DNA of 19,446 nt, from positions 1-19,446 of the forward strand of contig JBGCDD010000265.1 in NCBI GenBank assembly GCA_045105075.1, read 5' to 3'. A program made the position numbers and the translations under genes. The DNA is from JBGCDD01 sp045105075 (GTDB taxonomy: Bacteria; Pseudomonadota; Alphaproteobacteria; Rhodobacterales; Rhodobacteraceae). The notes under the pieces were generated by a model that was not told the origin of the DNA, did not search any database, and saw only the letters and a program-made list of their open reading frames with translations. Below, piece after piece: positions 1 through 7,913 of this stretch (position 1 is the first letter of the stretch; every line of letters begins with the position of its first letter).

Positions 1-831
1 CCGTGCTGCCAGCTGTTCGGCACTCATTTCCAGCGAGTAAAACCCGACGACGCCACCATCAATCGCCCCTTCTGATCCATCAGGCAAGGCGCCACGTTTA
101 TAAGCTTTTGCCACATTGAATGCGATGTTTGTCGCTAGCGAGGTTTTGCCCATTGACGGGCGCCCGGCCAGGATCAGCAGATCCGAGCGGTGCAGGCCTC
201 CCAGCTTTTTGTCCATATCGACCAACCCGGTGGACACGCCCGCAAGGCCGCCTTCGCGCTGGTAGGCAGCGTTTGCGACATTAACAGCGTCCGTTACCGC
301 CTTGAGAAAGCTCTGAAATCCGCTTTCCGTTTGGCCTTGTTCGCTCAGCTTGTAGAGATGTTGTTCAGCTTCAACGATCTGTTCACGCGGTTCAGACGCC
401 ACATCAACCCGCGCGGCTTTCTCGCGGATGTCCTGCCCAAGTGCCATCAATTCACGCCGAATTGCGAGGTCATAAATCATTCGCGCATAGTCACGCACCG
501 CAAATGTGCCAATCGCAGCGCCGGCCAGTCGCGCAAGATAGGCCGGACCGCCAAGATCCTTTAGCCCTTCGTCCTCCTCCATAAACGCCTTGATCGTCAC
601 CGGAGAAGCGAGCGCGTTTTTGGCGATGCGAGCGGCACAGATCTCGTAAATACGGCTGTGAACAGGGTCATGAAAATGCTGCGGACCGATAATATTGGCG
701 ATGCGGTCAAAGACATCATTGTTGGTTAGAACAGCCCCCAAAAGCTGCTGCTCGGCTTCCACCGAATGAGGCACGACATCACCGCTCGGAACCGGCGTCG
801 GAAGCGTGTCGATATTGGCGATTTCGTTCAT
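1..831 (-). CDS. dnaB: Replicative DNA helicase DnaB (N-terminal 277 residues, cut by window edge)
   Basis: DnaB is the hexameric 5'-3' helicase that unwinds DNA at the replication fork and recruits primase. The visible 277 codons run in frame to base 1, so the rest (family length about 460-500 residues) lies outside the window. The N-terminal helicase-bundle domain covers about residues 20-125 (PHSVEAEQQLLGAVL at 21-35). The RecA-like domain begins near 195 with Walker A GRPSMGKT at 223-230, followed by FYSLEMSAEQL at 264-274. A short insert between Walker A and that motif (about 244-260) is, from memory, common in alphaproteobacterial DnaB. The ATG at 831-829 has an AGGGG about 8 bases upstream. 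pyrE and pyrC lie upstream on the same strand; the 217-bp gap to pyrE is AT-richer and carries a DnaA box, so dnaB probably has its own promoter. Identification is secure; only the C-terminus is unseen. Confidence 0.97.
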   Translation of the reverse strand, partial: MNEIANIDTLPTPVPSGDVVPHSVEAEQQLLGAVLTNNDVFDRIANIIGPQHFHDPVHSRIYEICAARIAKNALASPVTIKAFMEEDEGLKDLGGPAYLARLAGAAIGTFAVRDYARMIYDLAIRRELMALGQDIREKAARVDVASEPREQIVEAEQHLYKLSEQGQTESGFQSFLKAVTDAVNVANAAYQREGGLAGVSTGLVDMDKKLGGLHRSDLLILAGRPSMGKTSLATNIAFNVAKAYKRGALPDGSEGAIDGGVVGFYSLEMSAEQLAAR

Positions 832-870
832 GCTGCAGGCCCCTGTTTTTGGTGTTTTTTTGATCCCGGC

Positions 871-889
871 AGTGCTCTTTCAGGGCACT
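871..889 (-). other. Small stem-loop in the dnaB 5' leader
   Basis: AGTGC (871-875) pairs with GCACT (885-889), extended by one G-U and one C-G pair around a five-base loop. It lies about 40 bases upstream of the dnaB start codon. On the plus strand it is followed by a short T run, but no plus-strand gene ends here, so a terminator role is unlikely. It could be a leader structure or chance. Confidence 0.3.
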
Positions 890-944
890 TTTAAGTCGGT
901 TGAGGTCTAGCCGACCCAGTGCGACCAGTGCAAATTGTATATTC

Positions 945-953
945 TGTGGATAA
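945..953 (-). promoter_or_regulatory. Consensus DnaA box upstream of dnaB
   Basis: The plus strand reads TGTGGATAA, the exact complement of TTATCCACA, which matches the bacterial DnaA-box consensus TTATNCACA. It lies 114 bases upstream of the dnaB start codon in an AT-rich stretch containing TATATAA/TATAT-like hexamers (about 935-985), where the dnaB promoter should be. This suggests, but does not show, that DnaA binds and regulates dnaB transcription. Only one perfect box was seen, so this is not an origin cluster. Confidence 0.5.
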
Positions 954-1048
954 AGTAAACCACTATATAACATGCTATATCATGGCACGATTTGGAAGTA
1001 CGGATCAATATGTGGTGTGCTAGAGGGCGCGTTTTTGCTGGTGTCGGC

Positions 1049-1732
1049 CTAAGTGCTCGGCATCCGTTCGTTTTGCCAGGCTTTGGGGGCGTTCAGAAAC
1101 GATTCCACCTCGTGCAGAGTCGCGCCGTCGAATGCGCCGGAGGATTTTGCCTCGGCAAGTACATCCCACCAAGTGCACAAATGGTGTAGCGTAACGCCGT
1201 GATCAGAGAGCGTTTTGATCGTGTCGGGAAAGATGCCGTAGTAGAAAATCACCGCTGTGTGAGCACAGGACGCACCAGTCTCACGAATTGCATCCACGAA
1301 CGATAATTTTGAACCACCATCTGTGGTTAAATCTTCGACAAGAAGAACCCGGTCACCTTCTCCCATTACACCTTCAATGCGTGCGTTGCGGCCATAGCCC
1401 TTTGGTTTTTTTCGCACGTAAGTCATTGGCAAAGCCATGCGCTCAGCAATCATCGCTGAAAAGGGAATGCCGGCGGTTTCTCCGCCTGCAACGTTGTCAA
1501 AGGCCTCAAAGCCAGCGTTTCGCATTGTGGTGACGGTTAGAAAATCCATCAAAGTCGAACGTATTCGCGGATAAGAGATCAACTTTCGGCAATCGATGTA
1601 GGTTGGGCTGGGCAAACCGCTCGCCAGCGTGAAAGGATCCGCAGCATTGAGATGTACGGCCTGAATTTCAAGGAGCATTCGCGCGGTCAATCGCGCCATT
1701 TCTTCTGCCGGGGGGTAACTGGTGGGGATCAC
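1049..1732 (-). CDS. pyrE: Orotate phosphoribosyltransferase
   Basis: PyrE converts orotate plus PRPP to orotidine 5'-phosphate, the fifth step of de novo UMP synthesis. The 227-residue product fits the family. The PRPP-binding loop LLVEDLTTDGGSK lies at 130-142. The lysine/arginine-rich loop TYVRKKPKGYGRNARIEG is at 104-121, and TYIDCRK at 44-50 matches the N-terminal substrate region. The start chosen is GTG at 1732-1730, because AAAGGAG lies seven bases upstream and the product then starts where PyrE proteins normally start. The frame stays open up to 1786, but that extension is translated repeat DNA. It follows pyrC on the same strand with a 116-bp gap filled mostly by a large inverted repeat, and precedes dnaB. 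Confidence 0.96.
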   Translation of the reverse strand: MIPTSYPPAEEMARLTARMLLEIQAVHLNAADPFTLASGLPSPTYIDCRKLISYPRIRSTLMDFLTVTTMRNAGFEAFDNVAGGETAGIPFSAMIAERMALPMTYVRKKPKGYGRNARIEGVMGEGDRVLLVEDLTTDGGSKLSFVDAIRETGASCAHTAVIFYYGIFPDTIKTLSDHGVTLHHLCTWWDVLAEAKSSGAFDGATLHEVESFLNAPKAWQNERMPST

Positions 1733-1749
1733 TTGGAAGCTCCTTTGTT

Positions 1750-1847
1750 TTCCTCTTGCTGTAAATATCCCCGCCGGAGGCATCAAGATCTATGGCGCTC
1801 CAGAAGCTTTTTTGAGCCTCCGGCGGGGATATTTACAGCAAGAGGAA
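1750..1847. repeat. Perfect 32-bp inverted repeat between pyrC and pyrE
   Basis: Bases 1750-1781 are the exact reverse complement of 1816-1847, separated by a 34-base loop. Each arm has a CCTCTTGC-type tail and a CCCCGCCGGAGG core. The core and tail resemble the repeats near coxS (14731, 15431). In the pyrC-pyrE transcript the first arm starts one base after the pyrC stop codon, and the second arm ends about 10 bases before the pyrE ribosome binding site. The transcript could fold into a 32-bp stem. There is no clean U-tract after the second arm, so it is not a classical terminator. It may be two head-to-head copies of a dispersed element. Confidence 0.9.
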
Positions 1848-1848
1848 G

Positions 1849-2889
1849 TCATGGGGCTGTGTTCCAGGTCAAAGCGAAACCTGGATCGAATATAGTTACA
1901 GGCCCTTCTGGGGTGGTAAGGTGGTCAGGTCCGCTTTCAGGCGGGCTCTGCGACAGATTCAGGGTGTTTTCATTGAGCTGCAGACCGTAAAATTTGGCGC
2001 CGTTTCGCGATGTGAACCCTTCCAGTTTGCCTAGCGCTTCTTCTTTTTCAAAGACCTGCGCCAAAATTTGCATTGTGTTTGGTGCAGTGAAAATGCCGGC
2101 GCAGCCACATGGCATTAGTTTGCTGGCATCAAGGTGGGGCGCGCTATCGGTTCCCAAGAAAAACCGCGCTTCGCCCGAGGTTGCAGCATCGCGCAAGGAG
2201 CGCCTGTGGGAGTCGCGTTTGGCCACAGGCAGGCAGTAGTAATGTGGGCGAATTCCACCGGCCAGGATATGGTTTCGAGTGATGACAAGATGATGGGTGG
2301 TGATGGTCGCCCCCAGATTGTCGCCTTGCGCTCGGGCATAATCGACCGCATCGGACGTCGTTATATGCTCCATGACCACGCGCAATTGAGGCGTGGCGCG
2401 TCTTATCGGATCGAGGACCCGGTCGATGAACACCGCTTCGCGGTCAAAGATGTCGATGTCTGGGTCCGTCACTTCGCCGTGCACGCACAGGGGCAAGCCG
2501 ATTTCGGCCATGCGATCCAGTACCCCGCGAACTTTGTCAAAATCTGCGACGCCGCTGGCGGAGTTGGTGGTGGCTCCGGCAGGATAAAGTTTGACCGCAT
2601 GCACCAGCCCGCTTTCCTTGGCTTGGACCACATCTTCGGGATCGGTGTCTTCGGTCAGATAAAGCGTCATCAGCGGCTCGAAGGTTGAACCTTCCGGCAG
2701 GGCCGCGAGAATGCGATCTCGGTACGCGCTGGCTTGGGCGGCGGTCACCACAGGGGGCACAAGATTTGGCATGATCAAGGCGCGCGCAAAATGGCGTGTG
2801 GTTTCGGGTAAAACGGCGCGCATCATAGCGCCATCGCGCAGGTGCAGGTGCCAGTCATCGGGGCGTCTGATGGTCAGTGTCTGGGTCAT
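1849..2889 (-). CDS. pyrC: Dihydroorotase, class II
   Basis: PyrC cyclises N-carbamoyl-aspartate to dihydroorotate, the third step of pyrimidine synthesis, using two zinc ions bridged by a carboxylated lysine. The 346-residue product matches the E. coli enzyme (about 348). All metal ligands are present, each shifted by two relative to E. coli numbering: H14 and H16 in WHLHLRD, K100 in HAVKLYPAGATT, H137 in CVHGEV, H175 in MEHITT and D248 in LGTDSAPH. The start chosen is ATG at 2889-2887, giving an N-terminus that reads straight into the first beta strand; the frame continues upstream to 2946, but that stretch does not look coding. It is divergent from the SRPBCC gene, with a 109-bp gap that must carry both promoters. 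pyrE lies downstream past the inverted repeat. Confidence 0.96.
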   Translation of the reverse strand: MTQTLTIRRPDDWHLHLRDGAMMRAVLPETTRHFARALIMPNLVPPVVTAAQASAYRDRILAALPEGSTFEPLMTLYLTEDTDPEDVVQAKESGLVHAVKLYPAGATTNSASGVADFDKVRGVLDRMAEIGLPLCVHGEVTDPDIDIFDREAVFIDRVLDPIRRATPQLRVVMEHITTSDAVDYARAQGDNLGATITTHHLVITRNHILAGGIRPHYYCLPVAKRDSHRRSLRDAATSGEARFFLGTDSAPHLDASKLMPCGCAGIFTAPNTMQILAQVFEKEEALGKLEGFTSRNGAKFYGLQLNENTLNLSQSPPESGPDHLTTPEGPVTIFDPGFALTWNTAP

Positions 2890-2998
2890 AGTGTTGGGGC
2901 TAGCACAGGCTATGGAAAGCGACCAGAGGGGCGAGGCAATTTGCACCGTTTCACTTGCAGCCTTGCTTCGTCAAACTGGCGCGGAAATATGGAGCGCG

Positions 2999-3433
2999 AT
3001 GGTGAAAACCTTAAGACTTGAGGCCTATTACCCGGTGGATGCGGATCGTCTGTTTGCGCTGGCCAGTGATCTGGATGCGCTGGAGGCGGTGACGCGGCCG
3101 TGGATCCAATTTGATCACCTGCCGTCCGGTCAGGTAAAAACCGGTCAGGTTATCGATGTTGCGGTGTCGTTGTTGGGTGTTTTCCCGCCGCAACCTTACC
3201 GTATGCGGGTGGTGCGCTGTGACGAGGTATTGCGGTTGTTGCGCTCGGAAGAAGAGGGGATGGGCGTTGCGCGTTTTGTCCATGTGGTCACGGTAACGCC
3301 CGAAGGTACGGGCGCTAAGCTGGTTGATCTGATCGAGATCGACGCAGGTTGGAAGACGTGGATCGTTTGGCTTTGGGCGCGGTTTCTTTATGGGCGGCGC
3401 CATAAGAAGAGGTTGGCTTTGCTGGGGCTTTAG
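2999..3433 (+). CDS. SRPBCC-fold (polyketide cyclase/START-like) small protein
   Basis: The 144-residue protein has the length and pattern of the SRPBCC (Bet v 1-like) superfamily: an N-terminal strand with AYYPVDADRLFALASDLDALEAV (about 8-30), a run of alternating hydrophobic beta strands (about 46-105), and a long C-terminal amphipathic helix rich in W, R and K (about 115-140). Such domains bind small hydrophobic ligands. No ligand or enzymatic activity can be assigned. The ATG at 2999 was chosen because GGAG lies just upstream and the fold begins directly after it; an in-frame ATG at 2912 would add about 29 residues that do not resemble the fold. Its stop overlaps the convergent gene at 3430 by four bases. 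It is not next to the cox genes, so a CoxG role is not supported. Confidence 0.75.
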   Translation: MVKTLRLEAYYPVDADRLFALASDLDALEAVTRPWIQFDHLPSGQVKTGQVIDVAVSLLGVFPPQPYRMRVVRCDEVLRLLRSEEEGMGVARFVHVVTVTPEGTGAKLVDLIEIDAGWKTWIVWLWARFLYGRRHKKRLALLGL

Positions 3434-4374
3434 CGGTCGTTGTGCTCTTTTTCGACAGCATCCAAGCGGCGGCGGAATTTAGGGGCACGCATGCGTCCCG
3501 TTACATTGCGGCACAGCATTGCCACAAGCGCGGGGCGATCTTCGTTGTCCAGTCGCGCCATCAATGCGCGCAGATACCCCACATTTGTGCGGCGTTCGCG
3601 GTAAAGTTGGCTGAAGAAATGTGGCGTCAGGCGCCCCGTGCCGGCCAAAAGCAAAAGCCGGTAGAGAATGTCCATTTCGATAAGGCTGGTTTGCAATGCG
3701 CTGCCCATATGCGGCAGGCGCAGGCGCGTGACGTTCGGGCGGCGGAACAGAGCGGCGTGCATGGCATCAAGATCCTGACGCGGATCATAAAGCACAAAGG
3801 CTTGGTCCGCTGCATCTAGCATGTCGGGCGCATAACCGAAGCGGTCAGTGAAAGAGGTGCGGCGAAATTCGGTGAAACGCGGATCCCACTCTGTCATCCG
3901 GGGATCCAACGTGGCCTGGGGTTGGATCGCGAGCACTGTGGCGCCGGGGGCGGCCACCGAAAACGCGGACGCCGCATAGCCGCACGGACCAGCGCCAAAG
4001 AACAAGACACGCTCGAATTGATCGAAAAACCCATCGTCAATCAACTGGTCAAAGTAACCATAAACCCGCGAATTGCGAAACCAAGTGTCGCCATCCGATA
4101 TCAGGCACAGATGTGACCAGCCTTGGGAGCGCACCATGTCGAATCCCATTGGGTGCGCATTTTCCGACAGCGCCTGAATGCCTTGGATCGATTCGAACGT
4201 GACCAGCAAAGTTGGCTTGCCCGCCAGATAGGTCGCAAAGTGACGCTGCCCAAGCGGGTGATATTCGCCGTGCGCTTCAACCAAATTGATCATACGCGAC
4301 TTCCAGACGGCTTTGTTCAAACCAGCCAGAGACGCGTCGAGCGCGCTGTCGTCAAAATGAGATGCATCCTGCAT
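3430..4374 (-). CDS. Conserved hypothetical protein, degenerate alpha/beta-hydrolase-like
   Basis: No function is assigned to this 314-residue protein. Residues 122-160 (strand, FFGAGPCGYAAS at 125-136, then AIQPQATLDPRM at 149-160) resemble the nucleophile-elbow region of alpha/beta-hydrolase-like proteins linked to polysaccharide genes, where a G-x-S-x-G-G-Y/F pattern is followed by a 'PQxxxDP' strand. Here the serine is replaced (G-A-G-P-C-G), though YDPRQDLDAMHAALF at 196-210 and H222 sit where the acid and histidine could be. From memory, similar roseobacter proteins are often labelled phosphoadenosine phosphosulfate reductase; no PAPS-reductase motif is visible here. The ATG at 4374 has AAAGG upstream. 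It lies 106 bp downstream of the third glycosyltransferase on the same strand and probably belongs to that gene group. Confidence 0.7.
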   Translation of the reverse strand: MQDASHFDDSALDASLAGLNKAVWKSRMINLVEAHGEYHPLGQRHFATYLAGKPTLLVTFESIQGIQALSENAHPMGFDMVRSQGWSHLCLISDGDTWFRNSRVYGYFDQLIDDGFFDQFERVLFFGAGPCGYAASAFSVAAPGATVLAIQPQATLDPRMTEWDPRFTEFRRTSFTDRFGYAPDMLDAADQAFVLYDPRQDLDAMHAALFRRPNVTRLRLPHMGSALQTSLIEMDILYRLLLLAGTGRLTPHFFSQLYRERRTNVGYLRALMARLDNEDRPALVAMLCRNVTGRMRAPKFRRRLDAVEKEHNDR

Positions 4375-4480
4375 GAGCTTGACCTTTGGAATCGCTCTGT
4401 GTTTTGCGACGACTCGCGCCTGGGGTCAAATTTGGGCGTTGATTGTGGTGATTGTTGGGAACAATGGCTTGTTTTATGGC

Positions 4481-5575
4481 TTATTGTTCTGAATTTGCAC
4501 GGCCTTTGTTGGCAAACTGGGTCAGCATACGCGCGGATTGTCTCGTCACCGGGCGCGAAGGCGGGGTCATCAAAAGGCGGGCAAAGAGGGCGCGAAACGG
4601 CTCTTTTTCCATCAGCTCATGAAAGCGGGCTTTGCGCCAATCCACCGCGTCGCGATGTCGGGCGGCAAGGGCGGGATCATCATGGAACGCGGCGCGCAAC
4701 ACATCGCTTTTGGGGCGCATGCGCTTGATCGTGGTGTCGGTTTCAATGTTGAAATTGCGCTCGACCCAGTAATCGACGCCAAGCAGGTCGTCGCCGTGGA
4801 CCGCGCGACCGCGGTCGGCCTTCAGCACATAGCTTTCCATCGCGCCCAGCGGATAGTGGTTGAGTTGAGCCAGGCCATAATTGGGCCGCCCGTAATTTGA
4901 AAAAATCCGCCGGGTTTTAAACTGATCATCCAGTTTGCGCCCATGTGCGTCATACCAATGGCTATGGTCCAGGCGGGCGCGGTCCGGGCTGCGCGGGCGG
5001 TGAATGCCGGGTTTGGCATAGGTGCCATCGTTGCGATAGAGCGTTTTGAACATCGAGGCGCGCCACGGCCAATTCAAAATATAGGGCGCGCACCAGGTGA
5101 AGGCTTCGGTCACCGGCGTGTCGGCGTAGCGCGCTGTGTCGGCGTTGCCAAACAGCCGCCAGGTCAGGGTGATCGCGCTGGCGTCGGGCAGGGCGGCGGT
5201 CAGCGCCGAAACAGTGCCATCGCCAGTGTGAATGTTAACGTATTCGTCCACATCCAGCGGCAGGATCCAGTCAAATTTGCGCAAAAGACCCAGCTTGGCC
5301 GCATGTTTGAGCGCGGTGAATTGGATGCCGGCCTTGTCATAGGGGCCATCATTGCGGATGTGGGTCAGCCAGCCCTGTTCGGCCAGCGCATCCAGCATGG
5401 CATCACTGCCGTCCTGGCAAATGTTGGAATAGATCAGGAAGTGGTCAAACCCCACGGCACGATGATGCGCCAGCCAATCCAGCAAAAAGGCGCCTTCGTT
5501 GCGCTGGGTGAGGATTGCGAGATATCTCAATGGGTTGTGACGCTTCTCAGCTTTCCATATCAAGCGCGAGGGCAT
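4481..5575 (-). CDS. Glycosyltransferase family 2-like protein (DVDE type)
   Basis: This is probably a cytoplasmic GT-A-fold glycosyltransferase of the Glyco_tranf_2_4 type. Using the ATG at 5575, the product is 364 residues. The nucleotide-sugar fold begins with RYLAILTQRNEGAFLLDWL (about 17-35), then HRAVGFDHFLIYSN and CQDGSDAMLD, with the metal-binding DWILPLDVDEYVNI centred on DVDE at 108-111. LNHYPLGAMESYVLK (about 243-257) is the conserved C-terminal segment. The start is uncertain: GTG at 5584 and ATG at 5575 overlap the upstream gene (stop at 5547), while TTG at 5530 would begin exactly at the conserved domain without overlap. It is the fourth gene of the leftward cluster. Sugar donor and acceptor cannot be read from the sequence. 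Confidence 0.88.
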   Translation of the reverse strand: MPSRLIWKAEKRHNPLRYLAILTQRNEGAFLLDWLAHHRAVGFDHFLIYSNICQDGSDAMLDALAEQGWLTHIRNDGPYDKAGIQFTALKHAAKLGLLRKFDWILPLDVDEYVNIHTGDGTVSALTAALPDASAITLTWRLFGNADTARYADTPVTEAFTWCAPYILNWPWRASMFKTLYRNDGTYAKPGIHRPRSPDRARLDHSHWYDAHGRKLDDQFKTRRIFSNYGRPNYGLAQLNHYPLGAMESYVLKADRGRAVHGDDLLGVDYWVERNFNIETDTTIKRMRPKSDVLRAAFHDDPALAARHRDAVDWRKARFHELMEKEPFRALFARLLMTPPSRPVTRQSARMLTQFANKGRANSEQ

Positions 5576-7913
5576 AGGCCACACGCTCGGTCTCGTTCAA
5601 TTTGACCTTGAGCGCTTGTTGATAAAGGTCTTCGAATTCGGGCATGCCGTGCAGTTCTTCGGCCTTGGCGCGGTGCCAGTCGAGCCCTTTTTGGTGCCAT
5701 TCGGCCAACGCTTTGTCGGCCAGCAACCGGTCATATTCGGCGCGCAGTCGCGGTGTGTTGCGCTTGATCGTGATGTCGCGGAAATCGGACCAGTCCATGC
5801 GAATCCAATAGTTAATGCCGATCGAGCGATCCACATGCAGCGCGCGACCGCGCTGGCGCTTGATCAGAAAAGATTCTGCGCTGCGCAATGCGTAATGGTT
5901 GAGCTGTAGCAGGTCATAGCCAATGGATTTCTTCGAATTGCGCCAGCCGTTTTCCGCCGCTTCAGAAGTCATATCGGCGCCCGACCCGTTCACCCAAGTC
6001 ACCTTTTTCTTGAACTTCGGGTCCAGCTTGTTGGGGCGGTGGCAACTGATTTTTTCATACGCACCGATGTTCTTGAACATGGTCTTGAAGCCCCAAACGG
6101 TGTGCGGTTTGGGGCAGAATTTCGGGGCACATGTGTCGAATTGATCAATCACAAACTCATCCGACAGGCGGGTGACGCCGTTGTGGCCAAACAGTCGCCA
6201 GGTCATGGCGACATTGGTGGCATCGGGCACAGCGTCAAAGAAATCCTGCAATGTGCCGTTGCCGGTGCGCACATTCATGAATTCGTCCACGTCGATATGG
6301 ATGATCCAGTCGGCCTTTTTCAGCACCGGTTCTTTCAGGGCTTCGTTCAGTGCGTGTTGCTGGGGCGAGTTGCCTTTCCATTTGTCGTTGTTGCGGTGTT
6401 GCAGCACGCCCATCTCTTGCAGCCGGTCGAGGATTTCGCTGGTCCCGTCGGTGCAATCATTGGTGTAAATCAGGAAGTTATCGACGCCGATGGCGCGGTG
6501 ATAAGCGACCCATTCCAGAATATAGGGGGCTTCGTTTTTCATGCAGCCCACGATCAGATTTCCGGTTGACCCTTTGGGCAAATCACGCGGCGGAGCGGGT
6601 GGGTAGGCGGCGGCCAGATCTTCTTCGTTGACAGCGCCGAGCCGATTGTGGGGCTTAAACGAAGATGTCTGCAATTTTTCGAAATTTTGCACCGCAAGGG
6701 GGGGCATCAATTTGCGCGCGGCAGCACTCAGGGTGTCTTGATCGGCTTTCGCCTCTGGTTTTGTGTCGCTCGGCGTCGATTTCAGGCGGGCGAGATCGGC
6801 GGCCTTGGTTTTGCGCTCGGCCACAGTTGCGCGGTCGATGCGATACATGAACGCCAGCATGTATTGCGAGGCCCGGTAGCCCATGCCGGGGTCGGGTTCG
6901 CTCCACATTTCGGCAGGGCGGTCTTTTGCAAATGTCGCCCCGCTCAGCCCGGGCTGGGTGGTCAAAAGCGCGGTATTTGCTTCGCCGAATTGGGTGGAAA
7001 GTTCGGCCAACGCGCCAGCTGTCATGGGCGGGCCGTCTATCGCCAGTTCATTCAGGAAACTGCGCCAAAGTTGACGCGGCAAAATCCGTTTGCGCCCTTC
7101 AAGCACCTTCAAGATCAGCGCATTCAACTGACGCGCGCGGGCCAGCCATGCTTCGGACGGTTGCTCAGGTTCGACGCCAGGCTGCGCCTTGCCAATGCTG
7201 GGGGCAATCTCAAAGGCGGTGCGCAATTCTTCGGTAACGGTTTCGCTGTAAAACTGGTGCGCATCATAGCCACGCAAGCTGAGCCCGCCGAAAACCGACG
7301 ACCAGAACGCCACCAATGCACTATAATCCAGCCAAAACGGAGCGCCTTGATTTTCAACAAAAACACCGGCCTGCGGGTCGATCGCAGGCACTGTTTCCAA
7401 GCTTGCCTGCCACCATGATTTGGTTTGGGTCAGTTCCAGTTCGCGGTTGAGCGGGGCGGCCCGTCCTTCAAAAACCTGCGCGGCGTAATGGCGGGCCATG
7501 GCGCGCGCGGGCTCGTCGACATGGGCGATGACCTTGATATCGTTGGACAAAGGCGTCAGCAGATCCTTGAGCCGGTGCAATTCGCTGGGCCGGTGCAGCG
7601 ACACGCCCAGTTGCGACGCCGACAGGATCAAGGCGTCGGGTTTGTGCTGGGTGACCTCGCGCCCCAAACCAGCAGTAACATCATCGCGCAATTCCGCCTG
7701 TTTTTCGGGCGTGATAAAGCCGCGATTATAGCGCAGCGGGTCAATGTGATCGGGGTCGGTCACGGCCATAAACAGACGAGTGTGATTGCGCGCGCCCGGG
7801 CTGCGGGCGTAAAGTACGCCTTTTGAAATCAGCTGATCGCGCTTGGCATCCAGCACCGATTGCAGCCGGTCCGCGCCAACCTGTTCCAAACCGATATGAA
7901 GGTAAATGCGCAT
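5547..7913 (-). CDS. Fusion: degenerate sulfotransferase-like domain + glycosyltransferase (DVDE type)
   Basis: The 788-residue protein has two parts. Residues 1 to about 230 look like a sulfotransferase fold: IYLHIGL at 3-9 followed by LQSVLDAKRDQLISKGVLYARS (17-38) is the usual start of these enzymes. However, the PAPS 5'-phosphosulfate loop (normally PKTGTT) reads EQVGAD at 10-15, and the 3'-phosphate segment near 128-143 lacks the expected Arg...Ser pair, so catalysis is doubtful. A linker rich in charged residues and Pro spans about 365-450. From about 452 a Glyco_tranf_2_4-like domain follows: GCMKNEAPYILEWVAYHRA, CTDGTSEILDRL and DVDE at 541-544, with the conserved LNHYALRSAESFLIK downstream. 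It starts directly after the stop of the sulfotransferase gene (TGAATG), so translation is coupled. Glycosyltransferase activity is likely; the N-terminal part may bind substrate or partners. Confidence 0.85.
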   Translation of the reverse strand: MRIYLHIGLEQVGADRLQSVLDAKRDQLISKGVLYARSPGARNHTRLFMAVTDPDHIDPLRYNRGFITPEKQAELRDDVTAGLGREVTQHKPDALILSASQLGVSLHRPSELHRLKDLLTPLSNDIKVIAHVDEPARAMARHYAAQVFEGRAAPLNRELELTQTKSWWQASLETVPAIDPQAGVFVENQGAPFWLDYSALVAFWSSVFGGLSLRGYDAHQFYSETVTEELRTAFEIAPSIGKAQPGVEPEQPSEAWLARARQLNALILKVLEGRKRILPRQLWRSFLNELAIDGPPMTAGALAELSTQFGEANTALLTTQPGLSGATFAKDRPAEMWSEPDPGMGYRASQYMLAFMYRIDRATVAERKTKAADLARLKSTPSDTKPEAKADQDTLSAAARKLMPPLAVQNFEKLQTSSFKPHNRLGAVNEEDLAAAYPPAPPRDLPKGSTGNLIVGCMKNEAPYILEWVAYHRAIGVDNFLIYTNDCTDGTSEILDRLQEMGVLQHRNNDKWKGNSPQQHALNEALKEPVLKKADWIIHIDVDEFMNVRTGNGTLQDFFDAVPDATNVAMTWRLFGHNGVTRLSDEFVIDQFDTCAPKFCPKPHTVWGFKTMFKNIGAYEKISCHRPNKLDPKFKKKVTWVNGSGADMTSEAAENGWRNSKKSIGYDLLQLNHYALRSAESFLIKRQRGRALHVDRSIGINYWIRMDWSDFRDITIKRNTPRLRAEYDRLLADKALAEWHQKGLDWHRAKAEELHGMPEFEDLYQQALKVKLNETERVAYALALDMES

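Noticed and set aside
915..931. Direct repeat CCAGTGCGA/CCAGTGCAA upstream of dnaB
   Set aside because: Two short copies only; too little to call an operator.
832..1048. Replication origin around the DnaA box
   Set aside because: Only one perfect box was found, with no cluster and no iterons; a regulatory site fits better.
1733..1786. N-terminal extension of pyrE (18 codons)
   Set aside because: It translates the arm of the inverted repeat; GTG at 1732 has an AAAGGAG site and fits the family start.
2999..3433. SRPBCC protein as CoxG, the membrane anchor of CO dehydrogenase
   Set aside because: It is more than 6 kb from the cox genes, beside pyrC, and the SRPBCC fold is too widespread to assign CoxG.
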